Part shown: piece after piece, positions 52,671-61,013 of the stretch | Numbering within the stretch: position 1 is the stretch's first letter | How the letters are laid out: each line of letters begins with the position of its first letter | DNA from: Gammaproteobacteria bacterium | Lineage (GTDB): Bacteria; Pseudomonadota; Gammaproteobacteria; Xanthomonadales; SZUA-36 | Direction: 5' to 3' | DNA: 64,000 nucleotides | NCBI GenBank assembly: GCA_021772935.1 | Contig: JAJFLA010000026.1 | Coordinates: forward strand, 1 to 64,000 | Notes under the pieces: generated by a model | What the model was told of the DNA's origin: nothing | What the model saw: the letters and a program-made list of their open reading frames with translations, nothing else | Databases searched by the model: none | Position numbers and translations under genes: made by a program

Positions 52671-52699
52671 ACTGACTCCATACGCAAACAAAAAGTTTC
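52671..52699 (-). promoter_or_regulatory. Possible sigma-E-type promoter of the FKBP gene
   Basis: On the minus strand GAAACTT (52699-52693) and GTCAGT (52676-52671) are 16 bp apart. This resembles the sigma-E consensus with several mismatches in the -10. E. coli fkpA is a sigma-E gene, which makes this plausible. The start site would be about 35-40 nt before the ATG. Confidence 0.35.
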
Positions 52700-52728
52700 A
52701 ATTTGCAGACTGAGTTATGCTTTGTGCC

Positions 52729-54129
52729 ATGAGTGTTCTTATTGCGACCCTGATTATGTACCAACTGTTGTTGCTTTCCATCGGTTGGTGGGCCAGCAAA
52801 CGTACCACTGACAATGAAGACTTCTACCTTGGTGGGCGTAAACTCGGAGCCGCCGTTGCTGCCTTAAGTGCCTCAGCCAGTTCATCCTCTGCCTGGAGTT
52901 TGCTGGGCGTATCGGGTGCCGCTTATGCCTGGGGCTTACCAGCCATATGGCTGATCCCATCCACCCTGTTGGGTTTTATCATCAACTGGTACTGGGTCGC
53001 ACCGCGTATGTGGCAACAAAGTCGGGATAATAACGCTTTGACCCTGACCGAATTCCTGGCCGGTCCACACGGTGATCCGGCACGTAAGGCGATCATGAGA
53101 ATAGGTGCCGCGGTGATACTGTTCTCGTTTACCTTCTATGTTGCGGCACAATTCCAGGCTGCGGGTCACACGTTTGCCAGCGCCCTGCATATAGACCCGG
53201 TAACAGCGATAGTGCTCGGAGCCACCATTGTCTTAGCCTATGTCATGCTTGGCGGGTTTTGGGCCGCCAGTATCACGGATACCCTGCAGGGCATATTGAT
53301 GGCACTAAGTGCCGTGCTCTTGCCGGTGACGGCACTCATCGCCATAGGTGGTCCCGGTGTTTTGCTCGCCAGCCTTGATGTAGATGGTCTTTCTACCATC
53401 ACATTGTGGACCCGCCAGGAAAGCCTGGCGGCCGGGATCGGTTTTGTCATCGGCCTGGCCGGAATTGGACTCGGTTACCCTGGTCAGCCACACGTCGTCA
53501 ACCGTTTTATGGCGATGGAAGACCGCAAGGCCATTCCAACGGCGCGACTAATCGCGATTACATGGGCGGTAATAATTTACACCGGAATGGTCGTACTTGG
53601 TTGGTGTGGGCGAGTACTGGTGTCCGCACTTGGCGACGGCGAACAGGTTTTATTTGCACTCGCTACCTTGCTATTGCCGTCCGTACTGGCCGGCATCATG
53701 GTGTCCGCCATATTATCCGCAATCATGTCCACAGCGGATAGCCAGTTACTGGTGGCTGCGTCCAGTGTCAGTCACGACATGCGTAATGGTAAAACAGCAA
53801 CGCGGGAAAGCCTCAAACTGGCGCGTTGGATCGTATTGCTGATTGGTATAGCAGCCATAAGCCTGGCCATCATCTCTCCGCAAGCCATATTCAGTCGCGT
53901 CCTGTTCGCCTGGCAGGCGCTTGCAGCAGCCTTTGGGCCGCTGCTCATCATCACCCTGTGGCGTGGGCCCGTCCTCCCCAACTGGCGCATTGCCGCGATG
54001 AGCTCAGGTTTTGTATTGACCGTTATTTTGAGCTGGACCACCGACACACCCGGTGATATCGCTGAACGTTATATACCGATGCTAGTTGCCCTTGGGTTGG
54101 CGTGGTGGGGTAGCAGGAAAGATACTTAG
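52729..54129 (+). CDS. Sodium:solute symporter, PutP-like
   Basis: A 466-residue protein with about 12-13 hydrophobic segments. The family signatures D-F-Y-L-G-G-R-K-L-G, S-A-S-A-S-S-S-S-A-W-S-L-L-G-V-S-G and G-L-G-Y-P-G-Q-P-H-V-V-N-R-F-M are those of sodium/proline symporters. The sodium-site Ser in the last third (S-A-I-M-S-T-A-D-S-Q-L-L) is conserved. Proline is the likely substrate but is not proven. Starts at 52729 or 52717 are both possible. It ends 10 bp before the 39-bp repeat array. Confidence 0.9.
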   Translation: MSVLIATLIMYQLLLLSIGWWASKRTTDNEDFYLGGRKLGAAVAALSASASSSSAWSLLGVSGAAYAWGLPAIWLIPSTLLGFIINWYWVAPRMWQQSRDNNALTLTEFLAGPHGDPARKAIMRIGAAVILFSFTFYVAAQFQAAGHTFASALHIDPVTAIVLGATIVLAYVMLGGFWAASITDTLQGILMALSAVLLPVTALIAIGGPGVLLASLDVDGLSTITLWTRQESLAAGIGFVIGLAGIGLGYPGQPHVVNRFMAMEDRKAIPTARLIAITWAVIIYTGMVVLGWCGRVLVSALGDGEQVLFALATLLLPSVLAGIMVSAILSAIMSTADSQLLVAASSVSHDMRNGKTATRESLKLARWIVLLIGIAAISLAIISPQAIFSRVLFAWQALAAAFGPLLIITLWRGPVLPNWRIAAMSSGFVLTVILSWTTDTPGDIAERYIPMLVALGLAWWGSRKDT

Positions 54130-54139
54130 GGCTCGGTAA

Positions 54140-54306
54140 TCGCGCTGCGCATTGATATGCCTTGCAACATCTTGGCGATCTCGTCGCACATTGATATGCC
54201 TTGCAACATCTTGGCGATCGCGCCGCACATTGATATGCCTTGCAACATCTTGGCGATCTCGTCGCACATTGATATGCCTTGCAACATCTTGGCGATCGCG
54301 CCGCAC
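54140..54306. repeat. Four-copy 39-bp tandem repeat with alternating variants
   Basis: Four exact-length units start at 54151, 54190, 54229 and 54268. Copies 1 and 3 are identical, and copies 2 and 4 are identical; the two types differ at only two bases near the end (TCGTCGCAC versus GCGCCGCAC). So the array is a 78-bp dimer repeated twice. A degenerate partial unit precedes it (54140-54150). 39 is a multiple of 3 and several frames are open on both strands, but there is no sign of a gene. Confidence 0.95.
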
Positions 54307-54353
54307 ATCCTTGTGCTCTTTCGCGATATACCGTACATCCTGTACATAAAACC

Positions 54354-54381
54354 TTGCATTTTTAGATTATAGTGTTATACT
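54354..54381 (+). promoter_or_regulatory. Sigma-70-type promoter of the peptide/YtrA/ABC operon
   Basis: TTGCAT at 54354-54359 and TATACT at 54376-54381 are separated by 16 bp. The -10 overlaps an inverted repeat that looks like a GntR operator. Confidence 0.6.
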
Positions 54382-54395
54382 TCACTACAACACTA
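54370..54395 (+). promoter_or_regulatory. GntR/YtrA-type operator
   Basis: TAGTGTT (54370-54376) and AACACTA (54389-54395) are perfect inverted half-sites with a 12-bp spacer, lying across the -10 element and the likely start site. The YtrA-type regulator encoded 277 bp downstream is the obvious candidate to bind it. Confidence 0.6.
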
Positions 54396-54426
54396 CTAGA
54401 GAATCATTGCATTAGTGAGAAACAAC

Positions 54427-54669
54427 ATGATGAATTTAATACCACATCACAGATTTCACATCCCAAACAGCCTGGCCATGTTTGCTGCCTTGTTGTTACT
54501 GGTCAGCAGTGTTGTAGGTTTTGAAAGTACGCAGGACGTGTATTCCTCAGGTCAGGAAATCATGCCATCAACAAACCTTGAAAACACTGAAAGTGACAGC
54601 ACCAATGATGCTGCGGAACACAAGTCCCGCAGCCTTAATCTTGGTTTACTTCTGTTCCGTCGCGGATAA
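54427..54669 (+). CDS. Small orphan membrane or secreted peptide
   Basis: An 80-residue protein with one hydrophobic segment (about 14-32, N-S-L-A-M-F-A-A-L-L-L-L-V-S-S-V-V-G-F), then a polar Ser/Thr/Asn/Glu-rich stretch, then a short hydrophobic, basic end (S-L-N-L-G-L-L-L-F-R-R-G). A GTG at 54415 is an alternative start. It has no cysteine and no similarity I recognise. It lies directly after the operator and 2 bp before the YtrA-type gene. It may be a signal-anchored accessory protein or the substrate of the transporter; nothing proves either. Confidence 0.6.
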   Translation: MMNLIPHHRFHIPNSLAMFAALLLLVSSVVGFESTQDVYSSGQEIMPSTNLENTESDSTNDAAEHKSRSLNLGLLLFRRG

Positions 54670-54671
54670 GC

Positions 54672-55043
54672 ATGACAAATCAATGGAATGACAGCCAGCC
54701 AATCTATTGGCAACTGAAAGAGCGCACCGTTGCCATGATTCTCGACGGTACACTGACAGAAGGCGGTGCCCTGCCCTCGGTTCGTACGGTTGCATCCGAT
54801 TTTCAACTCAACCCGATTACGGTTTCCAAGTCCTACCAGGCGCTGGTAGATGAGCAACTGGTCGAAAAACGCCGTGGTCTGGGTATGTTTGTGCGCGAAG
54901 GAGCAAGACAACAACTGATGGAAAGTGAGCGACAAAAATTTCTCAATGAAGAATGGCCCGCCATGGTTACGCGCATCCGGCAACTGGGTCTTGATACCAA
55001 CAAACTACTCCAATCTACCACAGAAAAAGAAGGCGACTCCTGA
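54672..55043 (+). CDS. GntR-family regulator, YtrA subfamily
   Basis: A 123-residue protein. The winged helix occupies about residues 8-75 (Q-P-I-Y-W-Q-L-K-E-R, L-P-S-V-R-T-V-A-S-D-F, N-P-I-T-V-S-K-S-Y-Q-A-L). The C-terminal part is short, with no large ligand-binding domain, as in YtrA types, which usually repress their own ABC transporter operon and respond to cell-wall-active agents. The stop codon overlaps the ATPase start by one base. Confidence 0.9.
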   Translation: MTNQWNDSQPIYWQLKERTVAMILDGTLTEGGALPSVRTVASDFQLNPITVSKSYQALVDEQLVEKRRGLGMFVREGARQQLMESERQKFLNEEWPAMVTRIRQLGLDTNKLLQSTTEKEGDS

Positions 55044-55900
55044 TGAACTATGTGATTGAAGCGCAAGGCCTGACCAAGCGTTACAACAGTACCATTGCCG
55101 TCGATAATATTGACCTGCAAATCCCTGCAGGACGGATCGTGGGTCTGATCGGTCCGAATGGTGCAGGAAAAACCTCTGCACTAAAAGCAATCCTCGGATT
55201 GGCAAACTATGAAGGGGACTTAAATGTTCTGGGGAAGAGTCCATCCAAGGACAGAGCGGCATTGATGGAGGAAGTTTGCTTCATCGCTGATGTTGCAGTC
55301 TTGCCGCGCTGGATCCGCGTATGGCAATTGATTGAATTGACCGAACACATACATCCAAAGTTTTCTCGTGAGAAATGCCTGCGATATCTAGGCTCAACCA
55401 AGGTCACACTGGACCATAAAGTCAAACAGCTTTCCAAAGGTATGGTGGCACAATTACACCTGGCTATCGTCATGTCGATCGATGTCAAGCTGTTGGTTCT
55501 TGATGAACCCACGCTGGGACTGGATATTCTTTTTCGCAAACAGTTTTATACCAACCTATTGAACGATTACTTCGATGAAGAGCGTACGATTCTGATCACC
55601 ACCCACCAGGTTGAAGAAATTGAACACATCCTCAGTGACCTGATATTTATCAAGGATGGCCGTATTGCGCTCAACTCCAGCATGGATGAAGTACAACAAG
55701 AGTATATCGAGCTGATGGTTCCACCAGATCATGCGGCGCAAGCCCGAGAATTCAAACCCATCAATGAGCGTGAACTTTTTGGCCGACATATTTTTCTGTT
55801 CAAAAATGCCAACCGGGAAGAAATCAAAGCACTGGGAGACATTCGTACACCCGGCGTTGCCGACCTGTTTGTTGCGATTATGAACGGAGGTGAGTCATGA
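55043..55900 (+). CDS. ABC transporter ATP-binding protein
   Basis: A 285-residue ATPase with Walker A G-P-N-G-A-G-K-T-S near residue 36, a signature loop Q-L-S-K-G-M, Walker B L-L-V-L-D-E-P-T-L-G-L-D and the H-loop T-T-H-Q-V-E-E. It belongs to the YtrB/BcrA-like group that pairs with ABC-2 permeases. It overlaps the permease by 4 bp. Confidence 0.94.
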   Translation: MNYVIEAQGLTKRYNSTIAVDNIDLQIPAGRIVGLIGPNGAGKTSALKAILGLANYEGDLNVLGKSPSKDRAALMEEVCFIADVAVLPRWIRVWQLIELTEHIHPKFSREKCLRYLGSTKVTLDHKVKQLSKGMVAQLHLAIVMSIDVKLLVLDEPTLGLDILFRKQFYTNLLNDYFDEERTILITTHQVEEIEHILSDLIFIKDGRIALNSSMDEVQQEYIELMVPPDHAAQAREFKPINERELFGRHIFLFKNANREEIKALGDIRTPGVADLFVAIMNGGES

Positions 55901-56844
55901 ATCGTTTGATGGCATTGATAAAACGCGAATTCTGGGAAAACAAAGGCGCCTTCCGGACGACACCGTTGGTGATCGGCGGGATCTTCCTGGCCGCCATGTT
56001 GATGTTCCTGATCACATTCAACTATTTTGATAATGAATTCCAGTCTCTAAGGGAATTACTGCGCTTTATTGCACAAACAGATACCGATATGCGGTCCAAA
56101 GTGCTCTACGCAGCCAATCTCGAAATATCCGTGTTTTTCTCTACCGTGCTGGCCTTTGTCGTGTTTTTCTACCTGCTGGGTTCTTTATACGATGATCGCA
56201 AAGACCGTAGCATCCTGTTCTGGAAATCTCTGCCAGCCTCCGACACACTGACGATAGTCTCAAAACTGCTTTCAGCCATGGTAGTGGCACCACTCATCTT
56301 TTGGGTCATTTATGTCATCACCCATAGCGTGATAATGTTGCTATTTTCTGTGGTAATAATGGTGCTGGGTGAAAACCCGTGGACGCTGTTCCTCAGCCTG
56401 GGTAACCCCTTCGAGGCTTGGAGCCTGGTACTGGTGAGCTATTTCGCCCAATCTATCTGGGCCCTGCCGTTGTATGGCTGGCTGATGCTGGTCTCCGCGT
56501 TCGCGCCGCGTATACCGTTATTGTTCGCAATCCTGCCGCCGGTGATCCTGGGTGTGCTGGAACTGTGGATCGACTTTCTGCATACGTTCACGTTGAGTGA
56601 CAATCTGTTCGGTCTTTTTGGCCACTGGTTTGCCAACAGCCCACTGATTATGTCTGCTGATAAGCACAATGATGAATTCGGAGCCTCCTTGGGCATACCG
56701 ATCACGAGTGACTTTGACCATCAAGTCACTGTGGCTAACATGTTTGATCGACTTTTTTCCAGCGATATGCTCATCGGACTGGCGATTGCCGCGATATTCC
56801 TGGGTGCCACCTTATGGCTTAGGCGTCGTGCGACCGAGAGTTAA
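55897..56844 (+). CDS. ABC-2 type permease
   Basis: A 315-residue membrane protein with about six helices (near 22-42, 82-102, 127-152, 173-190, 205-225, 290-308) and no cleavable signal. It partners the upstream ATPase and probably exports a peptide, drug or lipid. The substrate is unknown. Several hairpins and a strong terminator follow it. Confidence 0.9.
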   Translation: MNRLMALIKREFWENKGAFRTTPLVIGGIFLAAMLMFLITFNYFDNEFQSLRELLRFIAQTDTDMRSKVLYAANLEISVFFSTVLAFVVFFYLLGSLYDDRKDRSILFWKSLPASDTLTIVSKLLSAMVVAPLIFWVIYVITHSVIMLLFSVVIMVLGENPWTLFLSLGNPFEAWSLVLVSYFAQSIWALPLYGWLMLVSAFAPRIPLLFAILPPVILGVLELWIDFLHTFTLSDNLFGLFGHWFANSPLIMSADKHNDEFGASLGIPITSDFDHQVTVANMFDRLFSSDMLIGLAIAAIFLGATLWLRRRATES

Positions 56845-56845
56845 C

Positions 56846-56903
56846 CCCGACAAGCTTTGACCATACTTGTCGGGAAAGCTTGAATCCCCAATCTGTAGGG
56901 ATT
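56846..56903 (+). other. Competing stem-loops after the ABC permease
   Basis: CCCGACAAG (56846-56854) pairs with CTTGTCGGG (56866-56874). CAAGCTTT (56851-56858) can instead pair with AAAGCTTG (56875-56882). A third hairpin, AATCCC / GGGATT, spans 56884-56903. The first two are mutually exclusive. Confidence 0.5.
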
Positions 56904-56909
56904 AAGCGT

Positions 56910-56960
56910 GCCGGATAACTGTACCTCTCAGCCCGTGGTACAGTTATCCGGCAATTTTTT
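56910..56960 (+). terminator. Strong Rho-independent terminator
   Basis: A perfect 16-bp stem (56910-56925 with 56937-56952) with an 11-nt loop, followed by AA and six T. It ends the peptide/YtrA/ABC operon and separates it from imuB. Confidence 0.92.
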
Positions 56961-57006
56961 ATTTCCATTCTCACGAATGGAAAGCCGACACTGATAAACT
57001 GCTTTC

Positions 57007-58272
57007 ATGGTCACAAACACAAACATCAGGAGACAAGCTCAATGGCTGGCCCTGCATTTCCCGCAACTGGCAGAGCATAACCGGCGGGTAGAAGAAACCT
57101 GTCTAAAACGTCTTGCCGCATGGTGTTACCAGTACAGCAGCCAAGTCTGCATTGTGCCGCAACGCAACAGCCTGTTGCTGGAAGTAGCCTCCAGCCGACG
57201 CTTGTTTGGTAATGCTGAAACATTGACGGAGCGCATCCGTACCGAGCTGAAAGAACTTGGCTATCGCCCTGCTAGTGGTATTGCACCCACACCGGAGGCT
57301 GCCCACCTCGCCGCCCGACACGGTCTGCATATCCACACGGTAGGTGATGTACGCAAAAGCATCGGCGCGCTCAATGTCGATAGCCTGAATTTGCCAGCAA
57401 CCTCGATACGGGCTTTACAAAAAATGGGGTTTCGCACCATTGCCGAGGTTTTTCGGTTACCACGCAAGGCACTGGCAAGACGGCTGGGGCTGACGACAAG
57501 CGACTATCTGGACCGTTTGCTGGGCCATCGACCCGATCTGTGCAAAACCTTTCACCCGCCGGACAGTTTCTCAGCTGGCATGGATTTACCAGGTACAGAA
57601 CACACGCAAGGTCTGATCTTCCCCCTGAAACGGCTGCTACAGGAGTTATGTGGTGTACTGCGTGCTTGTGATCGCGGCATACAAGTTTTGCAGATACGTC
57701 TGCAACTGGATGAAGGCACAGAAATCATCCGTCTGACCCTGCGCCAGGCTACACGTTCTGAATCCCATTTGATGCCGTTGCTACGTGAGCGCCTGGAGCG
57801 CCTGCAACTACCTTGCTCTGTACGTCATATTCGTTTGCAGGCCTTGCACTTCCTGCCCTGTTCTGTGGTCCAGACAAGTTTATTGAAAGAAACAGGTCCA
57901 TCCTCCACAGAAGCAGCCAGTTATGTCATTGAACGCCTGCAAGCCAGGCTGGGTGCGGGGTCTGTCAAGGGTATCAAAGGTCTGCAAGATCACCGGCCGG
58001 AACACAGTTGGTCATTACGGGAATTGGATGAAGCGGCTGCTTATACCACACAGCCAGGCCGTCCAGCCTGGCTGTTGCCCAAGCCACAACGCTGCCAGAT
58101 CGATAACTATCACATACTCCAAGGCCCCGAGCGTATAGAATCCGGCTGGTGGGACGGTAAAGACTGTCGCAGGGATTATTTCGTTGTGCGGGATTCGAAT
58201 GGCAGCACCCTATGGGCTTTTCATGAATATAAGCCGAGCCCTGGTTGGTATTTACACGGTTTATTCTCATAA
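57007..58272 (+). CDS. imuB: ImuB-like Y-family polymerase homologue
   Basis: A 421-residue protein with the ImuB N-terminus (W-L-A-L-H-F-P-Q-L), the palm/finger-like region (S-S-R-R-L-F-G) and the helix-hairpin-helix S-I-R-A-L-Q-K-M-G-F-R-T-I-A-E. The catalytic acidic residues of true Y-family polymerases are not seen, as expected for ImuB. The family C-terminal P-E-R-I-E-S-G-W-W-D is present. ImuB normally works with ImuA and DnaE2 as an inducible mutasome; neither partner is next to it here. I saw no clear LexA box upstream. Its length is slightly short. Confidence 0.85.
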   Translation: MVTNTNIRRQAQWLALHFPQLAEHNRRVEETCLKRLAAWCYQYSSQVCIVPQRNSLLLEVASSRRLFGNAETLTERIRTELKELGYRPASGIAPTPEAAHLAARHGLHIHTVGDVRKSIGALNVDSLNLPATSIRALQKMGFRTIAEVFRLPRKALARRLGLTTSDYLDRLLGHRPDLCKTFHPPDSFSAGMDLPGTEHTQGLIFPLKRLLQELCGVLRACDRGIQVLQIRLQLDEGTEIIRLTLRQATRSESHLMPLLRERLERLQLPCSVRHIRLQALHFLPCSVVQTSLLKETGPSSTEAASYVIERLQARLGAGSVKGIKGLQDHRPEHSWSLRELDEAAAYTTQPGRPAWLLPKPQRCQIDNYHILQGPERIESGWWDGKDCRRDYFVVRDSNGSTLWAFHEYKPSPGWYLHGLFS

Positions 58273-58335
58273 AGTGCCTATAATAGTCACACCAATGGAC
58301 AGGGCTCATCAATACACCATGAATGACAGAAAAAC

Positions 58336-58974
58336 ATGAATGCTCTGGGTAAGTTATTTCTGAAGGGACTCGCTGTTGTCATACCGGTCACGTTAACACT
58401 GGCTATTTTGTGGTGGATAGCTACAAGCGCAGAACATTTAATGGGCACGGTATTAAAATTCACCCTGCCCAACGGCTGGTACGTGCCAGGTATGGGGCTG
58501 GTATCCGGACTCGCTCTGATTGCCCTGATTGGTCTGTTGTCACACGTCCTCATTTTCCAGAAACTGTTCAAATTGGGAGATGCAATCTTCCACCGCCTGC
58601 CGCTAATCAAGACCATATACACCGCCATCAAGGACTTTATCGGCTACTTGAGTCCGGACAAAGCAAGTGAAATGGGAAAAGTCGTGATGGTGCAACTACC
58701 GGGCCAGTCTTTCCAGTTAATCGGCTTCGTCACACGTGAGCAATTTGGCGACCTGCCATTTACACCGGCAGCCGAAGACCCGGTCGCCGTATATATGCCA
58801 ATGAGCTATCAGATTGGCGGATATACCCTGTTCCTGCCCCGTAGTTCATTGACTCCGCTGGACATGCCTTTTGAACAGGCCATGCGTCTGGTTATAACCG
58901 GTGCAGTCACCAAGCAACGTGAAGACATTGATGAAGCTGATGAGGAGAGTTGTGAAGAGCCTGGCAAGCCGTAA
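58336..58974 (+). CDS. DUF502 family membrane protein
   Basis: A 212-residue protein with two N-terminal membrane helices (about 8-30 and 52-75, with the loop between them P-N-G-W-Y-V-P-G-M-G) and a cytoplasmic or periplasmic domain with P-L-I-K-T-I-Y-T-A-I-K-D and F-V-T-R-E-Q-F. These are DUF502 family features; the function is not known. It follows imuB by 63 bp and is convergent with coaX. Confidence 0.9.
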   Translation: MNALGKLFLKGLAVVIPVTLTLAILWWIATSAEHLMGTVLKFTLPNGWYVPGMGLVSGLALIALIGLLSHVLIFQKLFKLGDAIFHRLPLIKTIYTAIKDFIGYLSPDKASEMGKVVMVQLPGQSFQLIGFVTREQFGDLPFTPAAEDPVAVYMPMSYQIGGYTLFLPRSSLTPLDMPFEQAMRLVITGAVTKQREDIDEADEESCEEPGKP

Positions 58975-58986
58975 ACTGGAAAAACT

Positions 58987-59772
58987 TCAAATAACCTGCT
59001 TTGTGGCATTCATTTCCAACACGGCCAACAGACCATGCAATACGAGATCCTGTACAACCTGGTCAAACAGGTCGGTTTCATCAAATAAAGCCGCAAATCC
59101 ACCGGTGGCAATCACTTTAGGACGTTGGCCATCAAATTCTTCCAACTGAACCCTGCTGATGATCTCCTGTAACGCACCCAGATGACCGAAGTACAGTCCA
59201 GACTGAATACTTGTCGCCGTGGTACGGCCGAGACAGGTATCCTTGCGGGTTATTTCAACCGAGCCAAGCTTTGACGTGCCACTTTCAAGCGCCTGCATGG
59301 ACATTTTCAAGCCAGGCAGGATAACCCCGCCCCGGTAGGACCGGTCTTTGCCTATGGCACACAACGTGGTTGCAGTACCAAGATCCACGATAATCAGGTT
59401 TTCACCAGGAAATAAATCAGCTCCGGCGATAGCATTGGCAATGCGGTCAGCGCCCACTTCCAACGGATTTCTATATTGAATTTTTAAACCAGTTTTGACA
59501 CCGGCCTGCAGGATGAACGGGGGGATATCAAAATATTTCTGGCAGGCAGCTGAGATTGCGTAAATCGCTTCCGGCACCACGCTGCATAAAGCAATTTTCG
59601 TTACTTGATTAGGGTCAATCCCATTTTCCCGTAACACGGAACGAAAAAACAGACCATATTCGTCCGACGATGAACCTTGCTTTGATGCCTTGCGGAATGT
59701 CAGTAAAGCGCGGCCTGATTGATACACCCCTCCATAAATATGACTATTACCCACATCCAGACATAACTTCAT
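58987..59772 (-). CDS. coaX: Type III pantothenate kinase
   Basis: A 261-residue ASKHA-fold kinase. It begins [10 protein letters not shown], has the G-A-D-R-I-A-N-A motif, and the second acidic motif [11 protein letters not shown]. It phosphorylates pantothenate, the first step to CoA, without feedback by CoA. Its ATG overlaps the coaBC stop by 4 bp. Confidence 0.95.
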   Translation of the reverse strand: MKLCLDVGNSHIYGGVYQSGRALLTFRKASKQGSSSDEYGLFFRSVLRENGIDPNQVTKIALCSVVPEAIYAISAACQKYFDIPPFILQAGVKTGLKIQYRNPLEVGADRIANAIAGADLFPGENLIIVDLGTATTLCAIGKDRSYRGGVILPGLKMSMQALESGTSKLGSVEITRKDTCLGRTTATSIQSGLYFGHLGALQEIISRVQLEEFDGQRPKVIATGGFAALFDETDLFDQVVQDLVLHGLLAVLEMNATKQVI

Positions 59773-61013
59773 GAGACGGTCTCCATCAACTGATTGATTG
59801 TTGAAGCCAGCGCTCCACTATCCACACAATGAACCGGTTCCTGCATCGGTCTGTGCAAACTAAAGGTGTGGGCTTCGCGACTGATTTCCGATAGATCATT
59901 GTGTACGACAGCATCGACCTTTGAATCATCAAACTGCTTTTTAACTGCCGCAAGGCGTTGCGCCTGGTCCTGCTGATCAGTCAATTTGAAGCCAATTACA
60001 CACAGATCCATGTTTTTGGACCAGGACCTGATCCGATCCAGCAATTTGGGATTGGGTTTAAGTCGCAGCAGCAAATCTGAATCAGAAGAAAGTTTGCCCT
60101 TCTGACTATCCAGCAAACCACCATTTTGTGCCTGCACAGATGCGACACTGAAATCACTGACCGCGGCGGCATGTATCACTGCATCGTAATCATTGGCGGC
60201 CAACAGCGTTTGTAATTGCCGCGCGAGATCGTTAAAACTACTAAATCGCACCATGGTCATCGGCAAGGCTGGTTCTATCGCATCTTTAGCACCCAACCAG
60301 GTGACCTTGTGCCCTGAACTGGTCAATTCATCTGCCAGATGGGACGCTGTGCGACCGCTGCTTGTATTACCAATATAGCGTACCGAATCAATATCTTCCC
60401 GGGTGCCCCCGGCTGTGATCAGTATACGCTTACCGGTCGCCGGTCGGTCAACTACCAGCAGGCGTTCAACCATTTGCAAAATCTCTGCCGGTTCCAGCAG
60501 ACGGCCTTCGCCCTGCTCACCACAGGCGAGTTCACCCTTAGCAACCGGTAAAACGTGGATACCCCATTGCTTGAGACGACTGATGCTTTCCTGTGTGGCC
60601 GGGTAGTGCCACATGCGGGTATTCATAGCCGGCACGACAAACATGGGTTTACCCTGCCCATAAGCGGCCTGCCACACAGTAGTGACGGCATCATCAGCAA
60701 TACCGGCTGACAACTTGTTGATCAGGTTCGAAGTGGCTGGAGCAGCAATCACAATATCCGCCCAGCGACCCAAGTCGATGTGCTGCACGGCCTTTCCGGC
60801 TTCAAAAACATGCCCAAATACGAATTCGGCACCGAGGCCCTGCAAAGTTGCCGGACCGACAAATTCTGCGACACTCCGTGTACACACAACACGGACTGCA
60901 AAACCACGTTTTGTCCATTCGGAAATCAACGATGACGCCTTGGCACAAGCGATCGAGCCAGACATCAATAATAGGATATTGGGCAATACCCCTGTTGTTT
61001 CAGATTTGAACAT
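59769..61013 (-). CDS. coaBC: Bifunctional phosphopantothenoylcysteine decarboxylase / phosphopantothenate-cysteine ligase
   Basis: A 414-residue fusion. The N-terminal CoaC flavoprotein has the active-site His in [18 protein letters not shown] and the Cys loop [10 protein letters not shown]. The C-terminal CoaB part has [11 protein letters not shown] and N-T-S-S-G. The CoaB second half departs from the E. coli form (G-F-K-L-T-D where G-F-A-A-E-T is usual). ATG at 61013, overlapping panC by 14 bp. Confidence 0.93.
   Translation of the reverse strand: MFKSETTGVLPNILLLMSGSIACAKASSLISEWTKRGFAVRVVCTRSVAEFVGPATLQGLGAEFVFGHVFEAGKAVQHIDLGRWADIVIAAPATSNLINKLSAGIADDAVTTVWQAAYGQGKPMFVVPAMNTRMWHYPATQESISRLKQWGIHVLPVAKGELACGEQGEGRLLEPAEILQMVERLLVVDRPATGKRILITAGGTREDIDSVRYIGNTSSGRTASHLADELTSSGHKVTWLGAKDAIEPALPMTMVRFSSFNDLARQLQTLLAANDYDAVIHAAAVSDFSVASVQAQNGGLLDSQKGKLSSDSDLLLRLKPNPKLLDRIRSWSKNMDLCVIGFKLTDQQDQAQRLAAVKKQFDDSKVDAVVHNDLSEISREAHTFSLHRPMQEPVHCVDSGALASTINQLMETVS

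Noticed and set aside
54140-54306. Possible CRISPR array
   Set aside because: The units abut directly with no unique spacers, the variants alternate in pairs, and no cas gene is nearby.
54082-54372. Several open frames on both strands through the 39-bp repeat
   Set aside because: They exist only because the unit length is a multiple of three and has no stops. There is no ribosome-binding site or codon pattern, and the products are simple repeats.
56961-57006. LexA box before imuB
   Set aside because: No CTG-N10-CAG match; the only palindromes there are an 8-bp hairpin (TTCCATTC/GAATGGAA) and the preceding terminator.
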